Assembly (NCBI GenBank): GCA_017354895.1
Contig: CP071493.1
Location: 6,944,001 to 7,008,000, forward strand
Direction: 5' to 3'
DNA length: 64,000 nt
Source of the DNA: Podospora comata
Taxonomy: Eukaryota; Ascomycota; Sordariomycetes; Sordariales; Podosporaceae
This document shows, piece after piece, positions 12,107 to 24,100 of this stretch. The notes below the pieces were generated by a model. That model was given only the letters and a program-made list of their open reading frames with translations. It had not been told where the DNA came from and made no database searches. The position numbers and the translations under genes were made by a program. The first letter of the stretch is position 1; each line of letters begins with the position of its first letter.

Positions 12107-14250
12107 CGTGAAATAATGACCTCGTGGAAGAGGGCATTGGGAAGTTTGGAAGAAGGCAAGGCGAACCCAGGGAATTTCAGAGAGAGACGATCGAGAGGAT
12201 ATGTCGCGCGCGAGGCAGGATGACGCGGACGGCGAGCTGGACAGGACGAGGGTTCGTACGTGTGTGTAAAACCACGGCAGGACTGTGAGCGAGTGGGAAT
12301 CCGCATCCGTGGGAATCTAGATTGTAGCTGGAGGTGATGTCGCAGCGTGTGCAGCAGCTGTGCAGGAAAAAGAAAGACAAGCTGGAAACCTCGCTGGCGG
12401 CGCCTAGCCCCCTAGGTTTTGGACGTGATGGAAATCGGGTTGTGATCTAGACCACGCGCGAGGATGAGACACTCCTGCAGCTCTGGTTAGCTTTCGGTTG
12501 TGGGTACCTCAGCACTGCTCAGCTTGGCGCGCGGCCTTGCTTGGCACCCAGCCCGCCAGAGTGGGTTGGAGAGAAGCCTTCTAGCACGTAGCACTAAAGT
12601 AGTGCCCGGCGCCTTCAACGACAACGGGGTCTGCCACTGTCTGCCTTTGCCCGGCCGCGGAATATAGAATTCCAGAACACGTGGAGTTGGGTGTCACAGC
12701 ACGCATGGAAGCCTTTCAGATAGCATGGAAGCTTCAGTCGAAAGCTGAAAAGATATGCCAGAGGCCCAATGTTTCCATCACGGGAACGCGGGGGAGGGCA
12801 GCCTGCCGATGTGGGTGGCTGAGGTACCACCTTAGCAGTCAACATCTACCATCTGCCAGAGAGCCGATCACCAACCGCCACACCAGCCGTGTCCATCTCC
12901 GTCGACATCTCCTGGCCTCTTATTCCCCAGACAGCCATTTTGTCAAAGTTCCCGCTTTCCTGACCGACAGTTCACTCAGCTAGGGGAGCAGCAGGCAAAC
13001 CTTTCTTTTGGACGGCTTACCACTCCCCCGGGTTCCCAAACGAGTAAATGAAACCGGCCGACAACCCCATCTCCAATAGCACCCCCCTAATTTTCTTGCT
13101 CTTTTGATGTGACAAATCACTGGACCGCCAACATCCAATCGAGTGGTCTTTCAGCTTTGCATTCCCAACCCCCCACTCATTCTTTCGAGGGGGGCACTTT
13201 GCAGACAAGAAAACCAAGGCCTGCTAACAGTGCAGCCGCCACTTGTTTATGCCTCGTATGCCCTAGTCATGAAAACATCAGATCAGTCATCGGATCAGGT
13301 TCCTGCTAAGCCCATGACCACCCGAAAACCTCCATCGAAGCCTTCAAAGCCTCAATCTTCCTTCCACCGTTAGCCACCTCGATCAACTCTTCCAAATCAC
13401 AACATATGCCTGGCTTTGTAATCCATCTTCGATCCCCCACGAAATCGGGAGAAACCAATCCCCAAAACCCAGGACCCCCCAAGCCACACACCCATCAACC
13501 GAGCCGATATCCGTCGGTGTACACGCTGGCACACCCGCAGTGAAATAACGCCACCACCATCAGTCGTCCAACCCAACCACGTGTGCCGTGTCCCATTTTC
13601 TAGGAACAAAAGAAAAGAGAGGGAAAAAAACCCTTTCAAAAGTGTTGCACAACAGTCGGCCATCAGCAGCCAGTGTGGGGATCATGACCATGTCATTGGC
13701 TGGAAGATGCCGTCGAATGTCTTTCAAGTTTTCTGTTCACCGAGAGAAGAGTGGAGCACGACATGAACACCTTTTTATGTGATGCAACATGGACGGCATG
13801 AGAGGGAGGGCAGGTCATGTTATGATGATGGGGGTTGTAGATGGGGATATGCCTGGTTCGCAAACCTTCATCATTCTTCCAGAGGCCAAGCAAGGGATAC
13901 CACCTAGGTATCCCTTGCTTCGTTCTTTTGGCTGGGTGACAAACTTGGATCTTGGAGAGGGAATCAATCAGTTCTGGTATACAATCAGCCTTCGTGGAAG
14001 GGTTTGAGCAAATGTAGACATTCCGATGCATTGACACAACCAAAACGGCACAGTTAACAACCACAGCAAAAAAAGGGTTTGAACAACCTCAATCTAATCA
14101 ACTCATACTATCCTACCCCTTGAACATCCGCAACCACTCACCCCAAAGCCTACATAAATACAACGTAGAGTGAACGAAAAAAACATTATATTCATGCAAG
14201 CTACCGTTCAACAAAAGAAACCCCCCCATTTCACCCCCCCATTTCACCCC
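12107..14250. other. Intergenic region, 2.1 kb
   Basis: It contains the telobox gene promoter and the chitinase 3' flank. Only short frames without domain content are seen. The notable element is a perfect hairpin at 13888-13920. Confidence 0.6.
13888..13920. repeat. Perfect inverted repeat (14-bp arms, 5-nt spacer)
   Basis: Left arm AAGCAAGGGATACC and right arm GGTATCCCTTGCTT are exact reverse complements separated by ACCTA. The centre also contains the palindrome ACCTAGGT. It lies about 330 nt beyond the chitinase stop, on that gene's downstream side. Confidence 0.9.
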
Positions 14251-17200
14251 TTAAAAAGCCAAGACAAGGGCAGCAGCAATAACACCTCCCAAAACAACCC
14301 CATTCCTCCCCGCCCCAGCAGTCACGGGCTGCTGCGTAGCTGAAGCAATAGGCTTGACATACCCACTGCTGTAAGGGAATCCACCCGAGGGCGTAGGCTT
14401 GACAACAACTCCCTCGTCACCACCGGCAGGCTTGGAAGTAGCAGTGACATCAGGCTTGGGCACAGTGATGATAGTAGTCAACTGCTGGACGAAGGTCGTG
14501 GTGGAGGTCGTCGTCTCCTCCTCAGCAGGGACATCAGTAATAACCTTGATTGCTGGCTTGGAGCTAGTCTCCACGTCTGGAACAGCGGGGACAGGAGTGG
14601 AAGTGGCCTCCGCCTCGGAGATAGGGCAGACAGTTGTTCCGATTGGGACGACGACAGTGGTGGTGCTACCCGCCGGGCAGTTCGTCACGGTGGGAGCACA
14701 CGAGGTGATGGTGAGGGTCTTGGTGGAGTAGATGGTTGAGGTGGTGTAACCCGCGGGCAGGGAGGAAGAGGTGATGACGGGAGCGTCGGTCGTGGTGACG
14801 GGGCAGACGGTGGTGCCGATGGCGATGGTCTTGGTCACGACGCGGCCGGGGCAGGAGGTGACAGAGGGCTCGCACGAGGTCACGGTGAAGGTGGTGGTGG
14901 AGTAGATGGTGGAGGTGGTGAAGCTCTCCGAGGGTGTGATGACGGGGCCGTCAGTGGTGGTCTCGCTGGCGGGGAGAGTCTCTGTCTCGCTAGCAATAAC
15001 AGACCCGGTCTCGCTAGCGGTAGCGCTCTCAATGTTAGACTCTGTCTCGCTAGCAATAACAGACCCGGTTTCGCTAGCTGTAACAGTCTCAATCGCAGAC
15101 TCAGTCTCGCTAGCAGTGACGGTCTCAGTGACGGCCTCAGTCTCGCTAGCGGTAGCGGTCTCAGTGACGGCCTCAGTTTCGCTAGCGGTAGCGGTCTCGA
15201 TGACAGATTCGGTCTCGCTGGCGGTAGCGGTCTCAGTGACGGCCTCAGTCTCGCTGGCGGTGGCGGTCTCAGTCCCACTGACAACAGCAGACTCGGTCTC
15301 GCTAGCGGTGGCAGTGGCAGTCTCGGTGGTTTCATCATCCTCGCAGTAGCTTTCAGTCTCAGTGGCAGTCTCGCTAACAGTAGTAACCTCAGCCTCGCTA
15401 GCGGTCAGAGTAGCACTGGCGGTGATGGTCTCGGCTTCGCTGGCAGTAGCAGACTCGGTAGCAGACTCGGTCGCAGTGACGGTCTCTGTTCCACTCGCAG
15501 TCTCGGTGGCAGTGGCGGTCTCGCTGGTGGTGGTCTCGTCATCCTCGCAATAGCTCTCAGTCTCGCTGGCAGTCTCGCTGGCAGTGGCAGACTCGGTGAG
15601 AGTAGGGCTGGTAGTAATGGTCTCAGTCTCGGTGACAGTGGCGGACTCGGTGGCGGACTCGGTGACAGACTCGGTGGCGGACTCAGAGACAGACTCGGTG
15701 GCAGACTCAGCGGTGCTGGACTCGGTAGAGATGGTGCTTGTGGTGGTCGGGATGATATCGGTCACGGTCACACTCTCAGTCTCAGTACTGGTAAAATCCT
15801 CAGTGTAGGTGATGCCAGTAGGCTCAGTAGAGGTTTCAACGGTTGTGGTGGTGATGTCAGGCTCGTTGGCAGTGATGGTCTCAGTCTCGGTGACGGTCTC
15901 GCTGGCAGTGGCAGACTCAGTGGCAGACTCGGTAGAGATGGTGCTGGTCTCGGTAGAGGTGGCGCTGGTCTCGGTAGAGATGGTGCTGGACTCGGTAGAG
16001 GTGGCGCTGGTCTCGGTAGAGATGGTGCTGGTCTCGGTAGAGGTGGCGCTGGTCTCGGTAGAGATGGTGCTGGTCTCGGTAGAGGTGGCGCTGGTCTCGG
16101 TAGAGGAGACGGTAGTAGTGCTGGTCTCGGTGGAGGAGACGGTAGTGCTGACAGTGATGCTGCTCACAGTGGTGGAAGAAGTGGTGCTCAAGATGGTGGA
16201 GCTGGAGCTGGTAGGCTTGGGGATACCACGCTTGATGCAAAGTTTCTGCCCAAGTCCGAGGATGTTGCAGTTGAGACCAGGATTGAAGGCATTGAGATCG
16301 CTGAGATCAATACCGGCACGAGCAGCAATCTGATAGCAGTAGTCACCAGACTTGACACTATACTCACGCACGCAAGCGGTCGGCGTGGGAGCCGGGGGCG
16401 TGACGGTGTGGGTGTAGCCACCCAAAAGGCTTCGAGCATACTGGTAGTAGTTCAATCCAGCTGGGCTGGAGCCTGAAACGATGTTGCTCGCGCCATAGGT
16501 GGCATCATAGATCATGACACCACCAAATGCAGCCCTGCCCTTGAACTTGTTGATGACAGTTCGGAGGTTGGTGGGCGTGAGGTAGCCACTCGCCTCACCG
16601 TTTTGAACAGCATTGGTACTTCCAGGCAATCCAATGAAAATCTTTGCACCACTGCTGGCGGTCGATTGGAGATGCGAGGCCCAAGTGTCAAAGTTATTGT
16701 TGGTGACGCCATGGCATCCTGGGTTGTTGTAAAACTGGACGAACAAAAGGTCAAACTTGCTGTTCTTGATGATGTGCTTCATCTTGTAATACGGATCGTT
16801 CAGAGGGCATTCGGGAGCGGCGGTAATGAGGAACTGGCGGTTGTTTGGGTTGAGCTGTGGTGTCGCCATGAACTGGCGCAGACTGCTAATCATGGCGATA
16901 TAGCCCTTTGACTGGTTTGCGTCTTCATGAAACTGTTAGCCAATCACGGCGTTATCATGAGCAGTCAAGGTTAAGCTTACCGTAGCTCTTCTCGATATCG
17001 AAGTCAAACCCATCAAAGACGAAGTTCTCCTCGCCCTCTTCGGCATTGAGGTAGTAATCATCAAACGGTCTTGGGACGGTGGAGCCGGCGATGCGAGGAC
17101 CGAAGGCTTGCCACACGAACAAGGCAAAGCGACGTCCTTCGGCTTCGTTGCTGAGGTCGTAGTTGGCGGTCGTCTTCCACTCTCCACCAATGGAGAGAAG

Positions 17201-17524
17201 GACCTTCTTGCCCTTCTTTTGGCAGTATCTGATGTCGGCAGCGATCTTTCCGCAGTCGGACTGGACGTTGGTGTTGGCACCGTTGTACTTGTAGTACACT
17301 CCATCGCAATGGCTTCCAAAGTTGGTACCCGGCCAGTTGGCTCCCGAGGGGTCCTGGGAGGGGGACTTGTTGAGGAAACCAACGGTAACATAGTCGAATC
17401 CAGAAGCATCACAGAAGGTGGAAAGCCTTGAGCCGGCGGTCTGACCCCAGTAGACATTGACTTCGGGAGCAGCAAAAGCGGGAGCCGCGGCCAGGGCGGC
17501 AACGACGAGAGTCTTGGTGAACAT
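14251..17524 (-). CDS. GPI-anchored GH18 class III chitinase with LysM and long S/T/E repeat stalk
   Basis: Predicted endochitinase acting on wall or foreign chitin at the cell surface. Two exons (17524-16981 and 16922-14251, 58-nt intron) give 1071 aa. I chose the ATG at 17524 because it opens a signal peptide ([20 protein letters not shown]), although the frame is open further upstream. The GH18 barrel runs to about residue 345, with VLLSIGGEW and the catalytic DGFDFDIE at 171-178 (Glu178 the acid). A LysM lies at about 361-406 ([15 protein letters not shown], ending LGQKLCI). A stalk of several hundred residues follows, made of repeats such as TASETE and STETS. Then come two copies of a Cys module ([20 protein letters not shown]) and a hydrophobic C-terminus typical of GPI signals. 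LysM plus this stalk suggests a wall-tethered, heavily O-mannosylated enzyme. Confidence 0.92.
14960..16135 (-). repeat. Coding minisatellites in the chitinase stalk
   Basis: Imperfect tandem units of roughly 30-36 nt encode Thr-Ala-Ser-Glu-Thr-Glu blocks, many containing GCTAGCGAGAC with its GCTAGC palindrome. A second array of about 30-nt units near 15915-16110 encodes Ser-Thr-Glu-Thr-Ser blocks. Unit lengths stay multiples of three, so the frame is preserved. The antisense strand is also open across these arrays and yields spurious Val/Ser-rich frames. Confidence 0.85.
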
Positions 17525-20371
17525 TATGGAGGTTGACGGAATATTAATAACACGGGGTATGTGTGTAAACAAAAAGAGCGTCTGGTCAACGATGACCGTA
17601 GTAGTAATGAGTGGATGGTGCTGCGATAGCACAACGAAAGGACGCAAACAAGATGTTTGCACGGCTGAAAGAGCACGCCGCCGTCGAGAGTTGACTTGGA
17701 GAGGACCAAGAGACGTGAAGGGCGAGAACCTTCGCCCAAAGTGGGCGGCGCGCCCTTTTTGATGCCTCCTGCTTCCCAACTCGGCATGGCTCCAGGATCG
17801 TGGGATTCCTTCTGCATCAACCTTCCGTCACCCAACGCTCGGTTCAGATCTGGCGCTCTCAGCCAGTTGTCCGGGTCGGCCTCCGTGTGTGGGGATGGGT
17901 GCAAGGAATAGTGTGTGGGTGGGAAATGAGCACATGCATCGCAACCCTACCCCGATCCCAGGCGCGCGCTGTCAGAGATACATCGTGGACGTCTGCCCTC
18001 GGTGCGGTGATACAATACTGGAGAGCCATAAGTATGCCCTCAGAGCCTGGTCACCATCGTTGACGGATGAGAAGAGCAGGACGATCCTGTGTCAACACTA
18101 TTAGCTTCCGGCCGTCCAACATACTCTGTCCCTCTTGAACTGCCCAGATGATCATCTCCATACCTGTTGCCCCCAAGATGCGCGCATATTGTGTACCTGC
18201 TTTTCACTGGCAGGTTCTTACTTGTTCGATTTCAATAATGTGCCCCAAAACAGCAGGAGCCCCTGCCAAGAAGATGTTGGGTTCTGCATATGTGCGGGGA
18301 CAGCAGCCGTGACCCCGGTTTGAGCGCAACACCATGCCAAAAGCAGATGGAATTCCTTGGGTGTGCTGCTGCGAGGGCCTTGTGCTCCTTACCGGGCTGA
18401 CTCGAACGTGTTAGCGCCGGTCTGGAAAAACCCTCGTTGGTCACTGAGCAAAAGACAATCTGGGAGTAATATGAGGGAGGGAACTGAAAGATGCCGAAAT
18501 TCCTGTCTTCTCAGAAACCCACGCTGCGGTGCCTGACGATCAAGAGACTCCTGGGATTTTCCACCATTCGATCTTTGATACCTGCCACTGACTCTTATGG
18601 TGGTTTCTGGGACTCCTTAGTAAGTGAGGCTCTGCGCTGATCGCCGCGGCCAGCCTGGGAGCCTCGCGCGTGGAGTCCACCATGGAAGAACCGAGAGAGC
18701 TTGACCATCTTGGCGAGCACAGACCGGATTCTTTTTTAACCTCATATATCAACTCGACCATACCATGATACCGTCAAAAATAAAAGGAAACCTCCAGTCT
18801 GGGGCATCGACATCTCAGGATCGCGGTTCAAACCCCCGATGATGGGTGAGGGAAGATGGCATTTTCATGTCAGGTACCCGGCCGTCAAACGTTGGTGGCT
18901 TCTCCAGCCGCAGCCCGGATTTTTGTGGAACCGCTCAGAGACGGATAGCGCGTCTGGTGCAGCCGCCGAATCCTGCAGCCACCTCTCATCACCACCGGGC
19001 TACCCGTCCCGAAAGTGTCAACGCCCCTGCATTCCTTCTGCCCCCCATCATCATGCCATCTCGGCCCTGGCGCAAGACTTCACGTTGCACAGATTTGATA
19101 ATAAAACCGCAATTAAGGCTGTCATTGAAAGCACCGCAAACCCGCCAAGCGAGCCTGCTGGAAGGATGTGCTGAAAATAGCCTCTTTCTCTTCCGGGTAA
19201 ACCGGTAGCGAAGCGTGCTGAAATCTCCGGATTCTGACCGCGATGCTGTTTTGACACCACCTTTTGACAGCTGGCCAATGGCCACTTGCGCGCAGTCCCC
19301 CAGTAAAAGACACAAGTCCCCGACATTTTTAAAGCACCTGACCGGAGATGTCTCTTCAAGGCCGAGACCGCAAAAGTTCTTGACCCTGGAGTATGCCTCG
19401 GTCCCCGTCCGAGCACGTCGAGCCTTGGACCTTGCTGCCTAAGGTGGAGCAGAGATAAGGGGTGCTGGAACAATGGGAATGTGACAGAGCTTTCGGTGTA
19501 CAAACGTCATGTTTCCTGGTGCTGTTGAGCTGGTAGCAATGGTAGACATGAGGAGCTCGATCTTACAGAGTAAATCAAGACGGGAACGATTTGCCTTTAT
19601 CGGGACGTCGTCCTCCCAAATAATAAATGTGTTCCTAGGACACATGCTGGCAGTCACCCCAAATCCTCAGCTCGTTTAGTCCAAATCTATGATGATAAGA
19701 AAAAGGAGGGAAAAGTCAGCACCAGGTGCCCCGATGCCAGAACGCAGAATGCCCCATGTAAAAGACTCGAATAAAACTGAGTAAGATAGTCCCAGTTTCA
19801 TCGTGTTGGCCTGCAGAACTTCGTCTGTGGCCCTGTTCTCTAGGTGTCAAGCGAAGCTATCACAGCCGCTTGAAGCGTTGTTAGGTGGCCGCGTAATGCT
19901 TTCTTTGACGGAAAGACGTCCATGCCTAGCGGCAAGAGACTCTCTCTCTAGAAGATCGGCACCACGATATCGAACAGCAGCCAGATCCTCCTACTCCTGT
20001 TGTTATATGTATAGACCTTGGAGCACCGTCCTCAAGACCTGAAGCCTGAGCCATGCTTGGACCACCAGGAGGCTATCCTCCGGGATCGACTCACCTCACC
20101 CGCCCCCCTCCCCCACCTGCCCTTAATAAGAGCAAGCTCGACAGCTCCTTCCAACAAAATTCTGTACAGTCACCACAGTGTTTGGTCAGGTGGTCTGGTG
20201 CCTTGCTCTGTAAACACCACCACTCAGGTTCAAAACACTGCAGGTTCAACCCCTGTAGTGGGCGCTCTCTGCAGTAATCGCCGATTTCCTGGTTGCTTGA
20301 CTCCTATGTTCGCTCACTCTGTAGGCCGCGCTGGGCGATAGTGGGTTCGGGGGATAGATCAGACCGGTGAT

Positions 20372-20450
20372 TCTCTTTTTTCTTTTTTTCTTTTTTTCTT
20401 TTTCTTTTTTTTCTTTTTCTTTTTCTTTTTTTTTTCTTTTTCTTTTTATT
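20372..20450 (+). repeat. (CTTTTTT)n pyrimidine tract
   Basis: Roughly 80 nt of T runs separated by single C residues, followed by TTATTGGGGGG. Low-complexity tract of unknown origin. Confidence 0.85.
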
Positions 20451-20583
20451 GGGGGGTATTTTCTTTTCTCTTTTGTCTATAGCTTCGACTTTTCTTTGAG
20501 GTTTTCTGTCTCTCTAAATTGTCATCCGACTTGATGTTCTCTTCCATCTTAGACAACTTGGAACACAGTGGCTATAGCTCCAG

Positions 20584-21643
20584 CTATCTGTTCGACTTCG
20601 TCCCAACCAACTTCCGCATTGCCGTCATGAAAGGCCTTTGCCAGTCAGGTACTTTAGGCTTGCCTTTAACATCGCACAGACGGAAGGACGATACAATTAA
20701 GTCCATTGTTACGGTGCCCTTCTGGTTCCAGACATGCCTTTGTTGAACTTCAAGGAAAGCATCGTTGGGCAAATCCATCTCTAGGTATCTATATGTTGGA
20801 TACCTAATCGATGAACTTGCCGAAGACTGCTCCGTTTTCTCAATACTGTATCTGTTTAGTTGCATATCAACCAAATGAAATATATTGTTCGGGATTTAGT
20901 TCTTGATCAGACGCCTTGCGTTGCCTGTATGTACTTGGCTAATCTAGTTTTGAAGACCCAATACCTTGTGATCTGTTTACCTTATCACCCTTCGCGATAA
21001 ATCTCCGTAAAATCCCCATGCGATGATGGGCATTGGTTGAGAGACATACTCTTCAGAATTTGGCAGTCTGGATGAGATTCGCGGTAGCCAATCACTGAGG
21101 TGACACGCAAATCCTATGCCTACAAGACACCTCGAAACGGGACTTCGAGATCGAGAATATTTTGCAAATATAGAATGTTTTGTTGTCTTGCTGCAGATGC
21201 AAGCTAACGAATGTTCACCGGACACCCAAAAATTGATTTATGTTCTGACTTCAAGTCGAGATCTTGCTCTCATCGTCTTTACCTCAACGAGAGCTTGGGT
21301 GTGATGTTTTGACACCAACTCAGCTCGACTTAGAACAGACGTTCCGACGTGACTTGTATTATGGACGTCTATCATGTAGTTGTAGCAGTCTCGGAGTTTT
21401 ATATTGGTTCCCCGAGAAGTCGAAATGCTTTGGACTACAGAAGACAGCAAGAGAACACCCTGTGCTGTAGGTAACAAGTCCTTATGTGTATCCCAGCTCT
21501 GGCGCTTGGATATAGTTCTCTATTGCCTCTTGAGGAAAGTCGCTGCTGGTTGAGTGCATTTTCTTAAATCCCTCGAACCTTCTGGGCATTTGTCTGGAGA
21601 GAAGCTCATATATGTCTCGCCTATCCTGTGTCGGGCGAGCCAT
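20584..21643 (-). pseudogene. Possible decayed or unrecognised minus-strand coding sequence
   Basis: Four adjoining minus-strand frames have protein-like composition but do not join with ordinary splice sites that I could find. They are an ATG frame at 21643-21482 (starting MARPTQDRRDIYELLSR), frames at 21477-21238 and 21225-20977 (with LSDWLPRISSRLPNSEEY), and a frame at 20874-20584 (with LPNDAFLEVQQRHVWNQKG). The block is AT-richer than the flanking genes. It could be a host gene that has drifted, a gene with introns I failed to place, or chance. No family was recognised. Confidence 0.2.
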
Positions 21644-23293
21644 CTCACACGGTCACGGGCAGAGAGATAGGTTACATCGTCCAACGCAAGAACAGCTCAG
21701 CACAAACAGACGTCACTGGCCCAGGGACCCAGCAGATGGCAGAACGTGTGCATGTCGGCATACGATCAGTCATGTGACATTGTCTCTCACCCCAACCAAT
21801 CTCATGAGACTCAAAACCAAGGTCGGAGACACTTTTCGAGATAAGAAATTGCAGAAAACGCCGCTTGCGCCATAGGGCTCCATTCTAGGGTTCGATATTG
21901 CAGAGGTGTTGTCGAGTGACAGACGCGAACTGGTTTTCGTCCAAACTACCAAGAGGGGTAGATGGGATGACGGCAGACCGTGGCATCCGAGACCAGGAAA
22001 GCCCTGGTACCACGACGACCCTGAAAACAACGACCAGCAAGCACCAAAACACCACGGTCGATCCCAGCTCGCCATTCCAAGGCGTGAGGTGATCGTCATA
22101 GGAAAACAGCAAACGCAGCTTCATGCGGCCAAGGGTCTGTAGGGTCGAGTCCCCGATCTTGATTCCCCCGCATAAACGACAGCACCGGTGGTCAGTCATC
22201 CCCCGTCGCCCTGTCAAACTAGCCACTAGCTAGCGAACTGGACAGTTATTTTTGGTGGATCAGATGGGATGCCCGGCATTGGGCGGGGAATCTCTAACGG
22301 CGCTCGCTCGGCAGTTTTCTGGTTCTTTGAGATTCTCTTGCAGATGGCAAACAAGCGCTAGTAAAACGGCGAGAAGTCTTTCTTTTGCCCCTTTAGATAG
22401 TCTCACAGCAGTTTTCTTGTGGTACAGTCTGCATGGCCGATGTATGGCATCGCAGCAAATTTGTTGGGGCACTGGCGAATGGTCAGGTTCAGTGGCTGTG
22501 CAAGGTCGGTTGTTCCCCTGAAGAAACGGCCCCGGCCAATCATGTGCTGCGGAAGTGGCTCGCGGCGGCTGGGCTGGCTTGAAGGGCGCCACATTGAACC
22601 AATACGATGGACGAATATCGCAAAGCTGCATAGTAACAGAATCTCTTGCTGCACAAGAGGAGAGGACTTTGTTATGATCTATGCTGTTGTTGAAGCTTTG
22701 AAAATGAACGCTTCTTTCCAATTACCGTCACCTGATCTGAGTGCCGTTTCTCGTTGGTTGCTGATGTGAGGTCGTGTTGATGTGGAGGCCACCTGCCCGT
22801 CCGGTCCAGTTGGGGGTGATACGAAGAACGAAAGGAGGCCCGCCTCCCGAAGAAGCATCCCCTGTCATCATTTTGCGGGACTCTGGGCTCTCCGTGCAAC
22901 CTGCTGAACAAGGTGCCACTCACAACTTTTCCCGTCCTCTTCAAATCTCAAATTCATTCGCTTCCCCTTTCGTTTTCACCCACGCTCGTTTCTACCACGT
23001 TTTACCCCGTTATTTCTAATTCGGCACGTACGCACGCCGCTCCTACAAAGCTTTGTCGAGATATCAGGATAGCTGGGTCACACGGGTCTTTCATTTCGCC
23101 CACATTAGACGGCTTTGTAACGGTTCCCGTCGCGCCTTGGCCATCTCATTCGAAACAGTCACCTCGCACGAGACCAATTTCGAAAGGACACAACATCGCT
23201 GGGAGACGGACCATATTTTAGCAGAAGCTGTTTTTAATTTTGGTAAAAAAACAAAGACTAGGTGTCTGACTGTCACGGACTCAACCAGCCACG

Positions 23294-24100
23294 ATGCATA
23301 TCAGAAAAGCCCTTCAACTATTCGTTTTGGGGCTGTCGGCCGCCTCTGTCGCCGAAGCTACGTTTGTGAGCCCAAGACTCGCCCGACATGAAAGAGCTCT
23401 CCAGCGAAGACAAGACGATGGCGGCGATGCGCCGCCCAACTCTGCCTCTGACCCTGCCGATGAACCACCGGCGCCATCGACGTCAGATGCCCCAGTGACA
23501 ACACCAAGCACTAGCTCAACAACACCACCACCACCCGTCACATCATCAACCCCGCCGCCTCCTGAGGAAACTTCCATTTCGGTCACTTCCAGCACCACGA
23601 CGACGACAACCCCTCGGCCAGGCAATCCCGTCTCTTCCTCCTCCACATCGTCGACCACCGCCCCGCCAGACCCCGACACAAGCGATGAGCCCACCACCCA
23701 CGTCCAGACCATCACCAGAACCATCGTGACTACTAATCCCGATGGTCAGGAAACGACGGTCATCGATGAAGTTGTGACTACCTCGACCTCGGTACCACTG
23801 CCAAACGGAGGTGGCGGTAATGGCGGCGACACGGGTATGTCCACAACGACGCGCAACACGGTGATCGGCGTGGTGGTCGGTGTCGGCGGCGCTGTTGTTT
23901 TGGCTGGTCTGGGTTTTGTTGCCTGGAGGATTTGGGGCAAGAAGAAGCAGCAGGAGGAGCAGGACACCTTGATGGATGATTACAGCGCGGTTGGCGAGAA
24001 GCCCGACACGATTGGATCGACCAGCACACGCACTCCCTTCCAGAGCACACTCGAGAGCTACCACGCGCCAACACATGTCAACACGGCATCGAATTTCTAA
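23294..24100 (+). CDS. Mid2/Wsc-like single-pass cell-wall stress sensor
   Basis: Single-exon ATG frame of 268 aa. A signal peptide covers about 1-22 (LFVLGLSAASVAEA). A Ser/Thr/Pro-rich ectodomain of about 170 residues follows, likely O-mannosylated, with short runs such as TTTTTTPRPG. A short Gly/Asn stretch leads into one transmembrane helix at about 194-218 (TVIGVVVGVGGAVVLAGLGF), and then a basic stop-transfer (WGKKK) and a 50-residue cytosolic tail ending NTASNF. This layout is that of fungal Mid2-type mechanosensors, which signal wall stress to Rho1 and the integrity MAP-kinase cascade. No Wsc cysteine domain is present, so the role rests on architecture alone. Confidence 0.7.
   Translation: MHIRKALQLFVLGLSAASVAEATFVSPRLARHERALQRRQDDGGDAPPNSASDPADEPPAPSTSDAPVTTPSTSSTTPPPPVTSSTPPPPEETSISVTSSTTTTTTPRPGNPVSSSSTSSTTAPPDPDTSDEPTTHVQTITRTIVTTNPDGQETTVIDEVVTTSTSVPLPNGGGGNGGDTGMSTTTRNTVIGVVVGVGGAVVLAGLGFVAWRIWGKKKQQEEQDTLMDDYSAVGEKPDTIGSTSTRTPFQSTLESYHAPTHVNTASNF

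Larger units (their letters stand above)
17525..23293. other. 5.8-kb gene-poor region
   Basis: No intact gene can be supported. It includes the chitinase promoter, a T/C-rich tract (about 20370-20450), a somewhat AT-richer block at 20.5-21.6 kb with possible decayed coding sequence, and the promoter and 5' UTR of the Mid2-like gene (from about 22.9 kb). Two isolated B-box-like motifs occur without matching tRNA folds. Confidence 0.5.

Noticed and set aside
14906-16333. Long plus-strand Val/Ser-rich ORFs
   Set aside because: They are antisense readings of the chitinase stalk minisatellites, and no independent gene signal exists.
18825-18850. B-box-like GGTTCAAACCC (possible tRNA)
   Set aside because: The T stem has an internal C-C mismatch, the acceptor arm does not pair well, and no A box is present.
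20225-20260. B-box-like GGTTCAACCCC with a short stem-loop (possible tRNA)
   Set aside because: The T-arm-like hairpin is good, but the following 7 nt have no matching 5' acceptor strand, and the A-box-like motif is too far upstream. No cloverleaf could be drawn.
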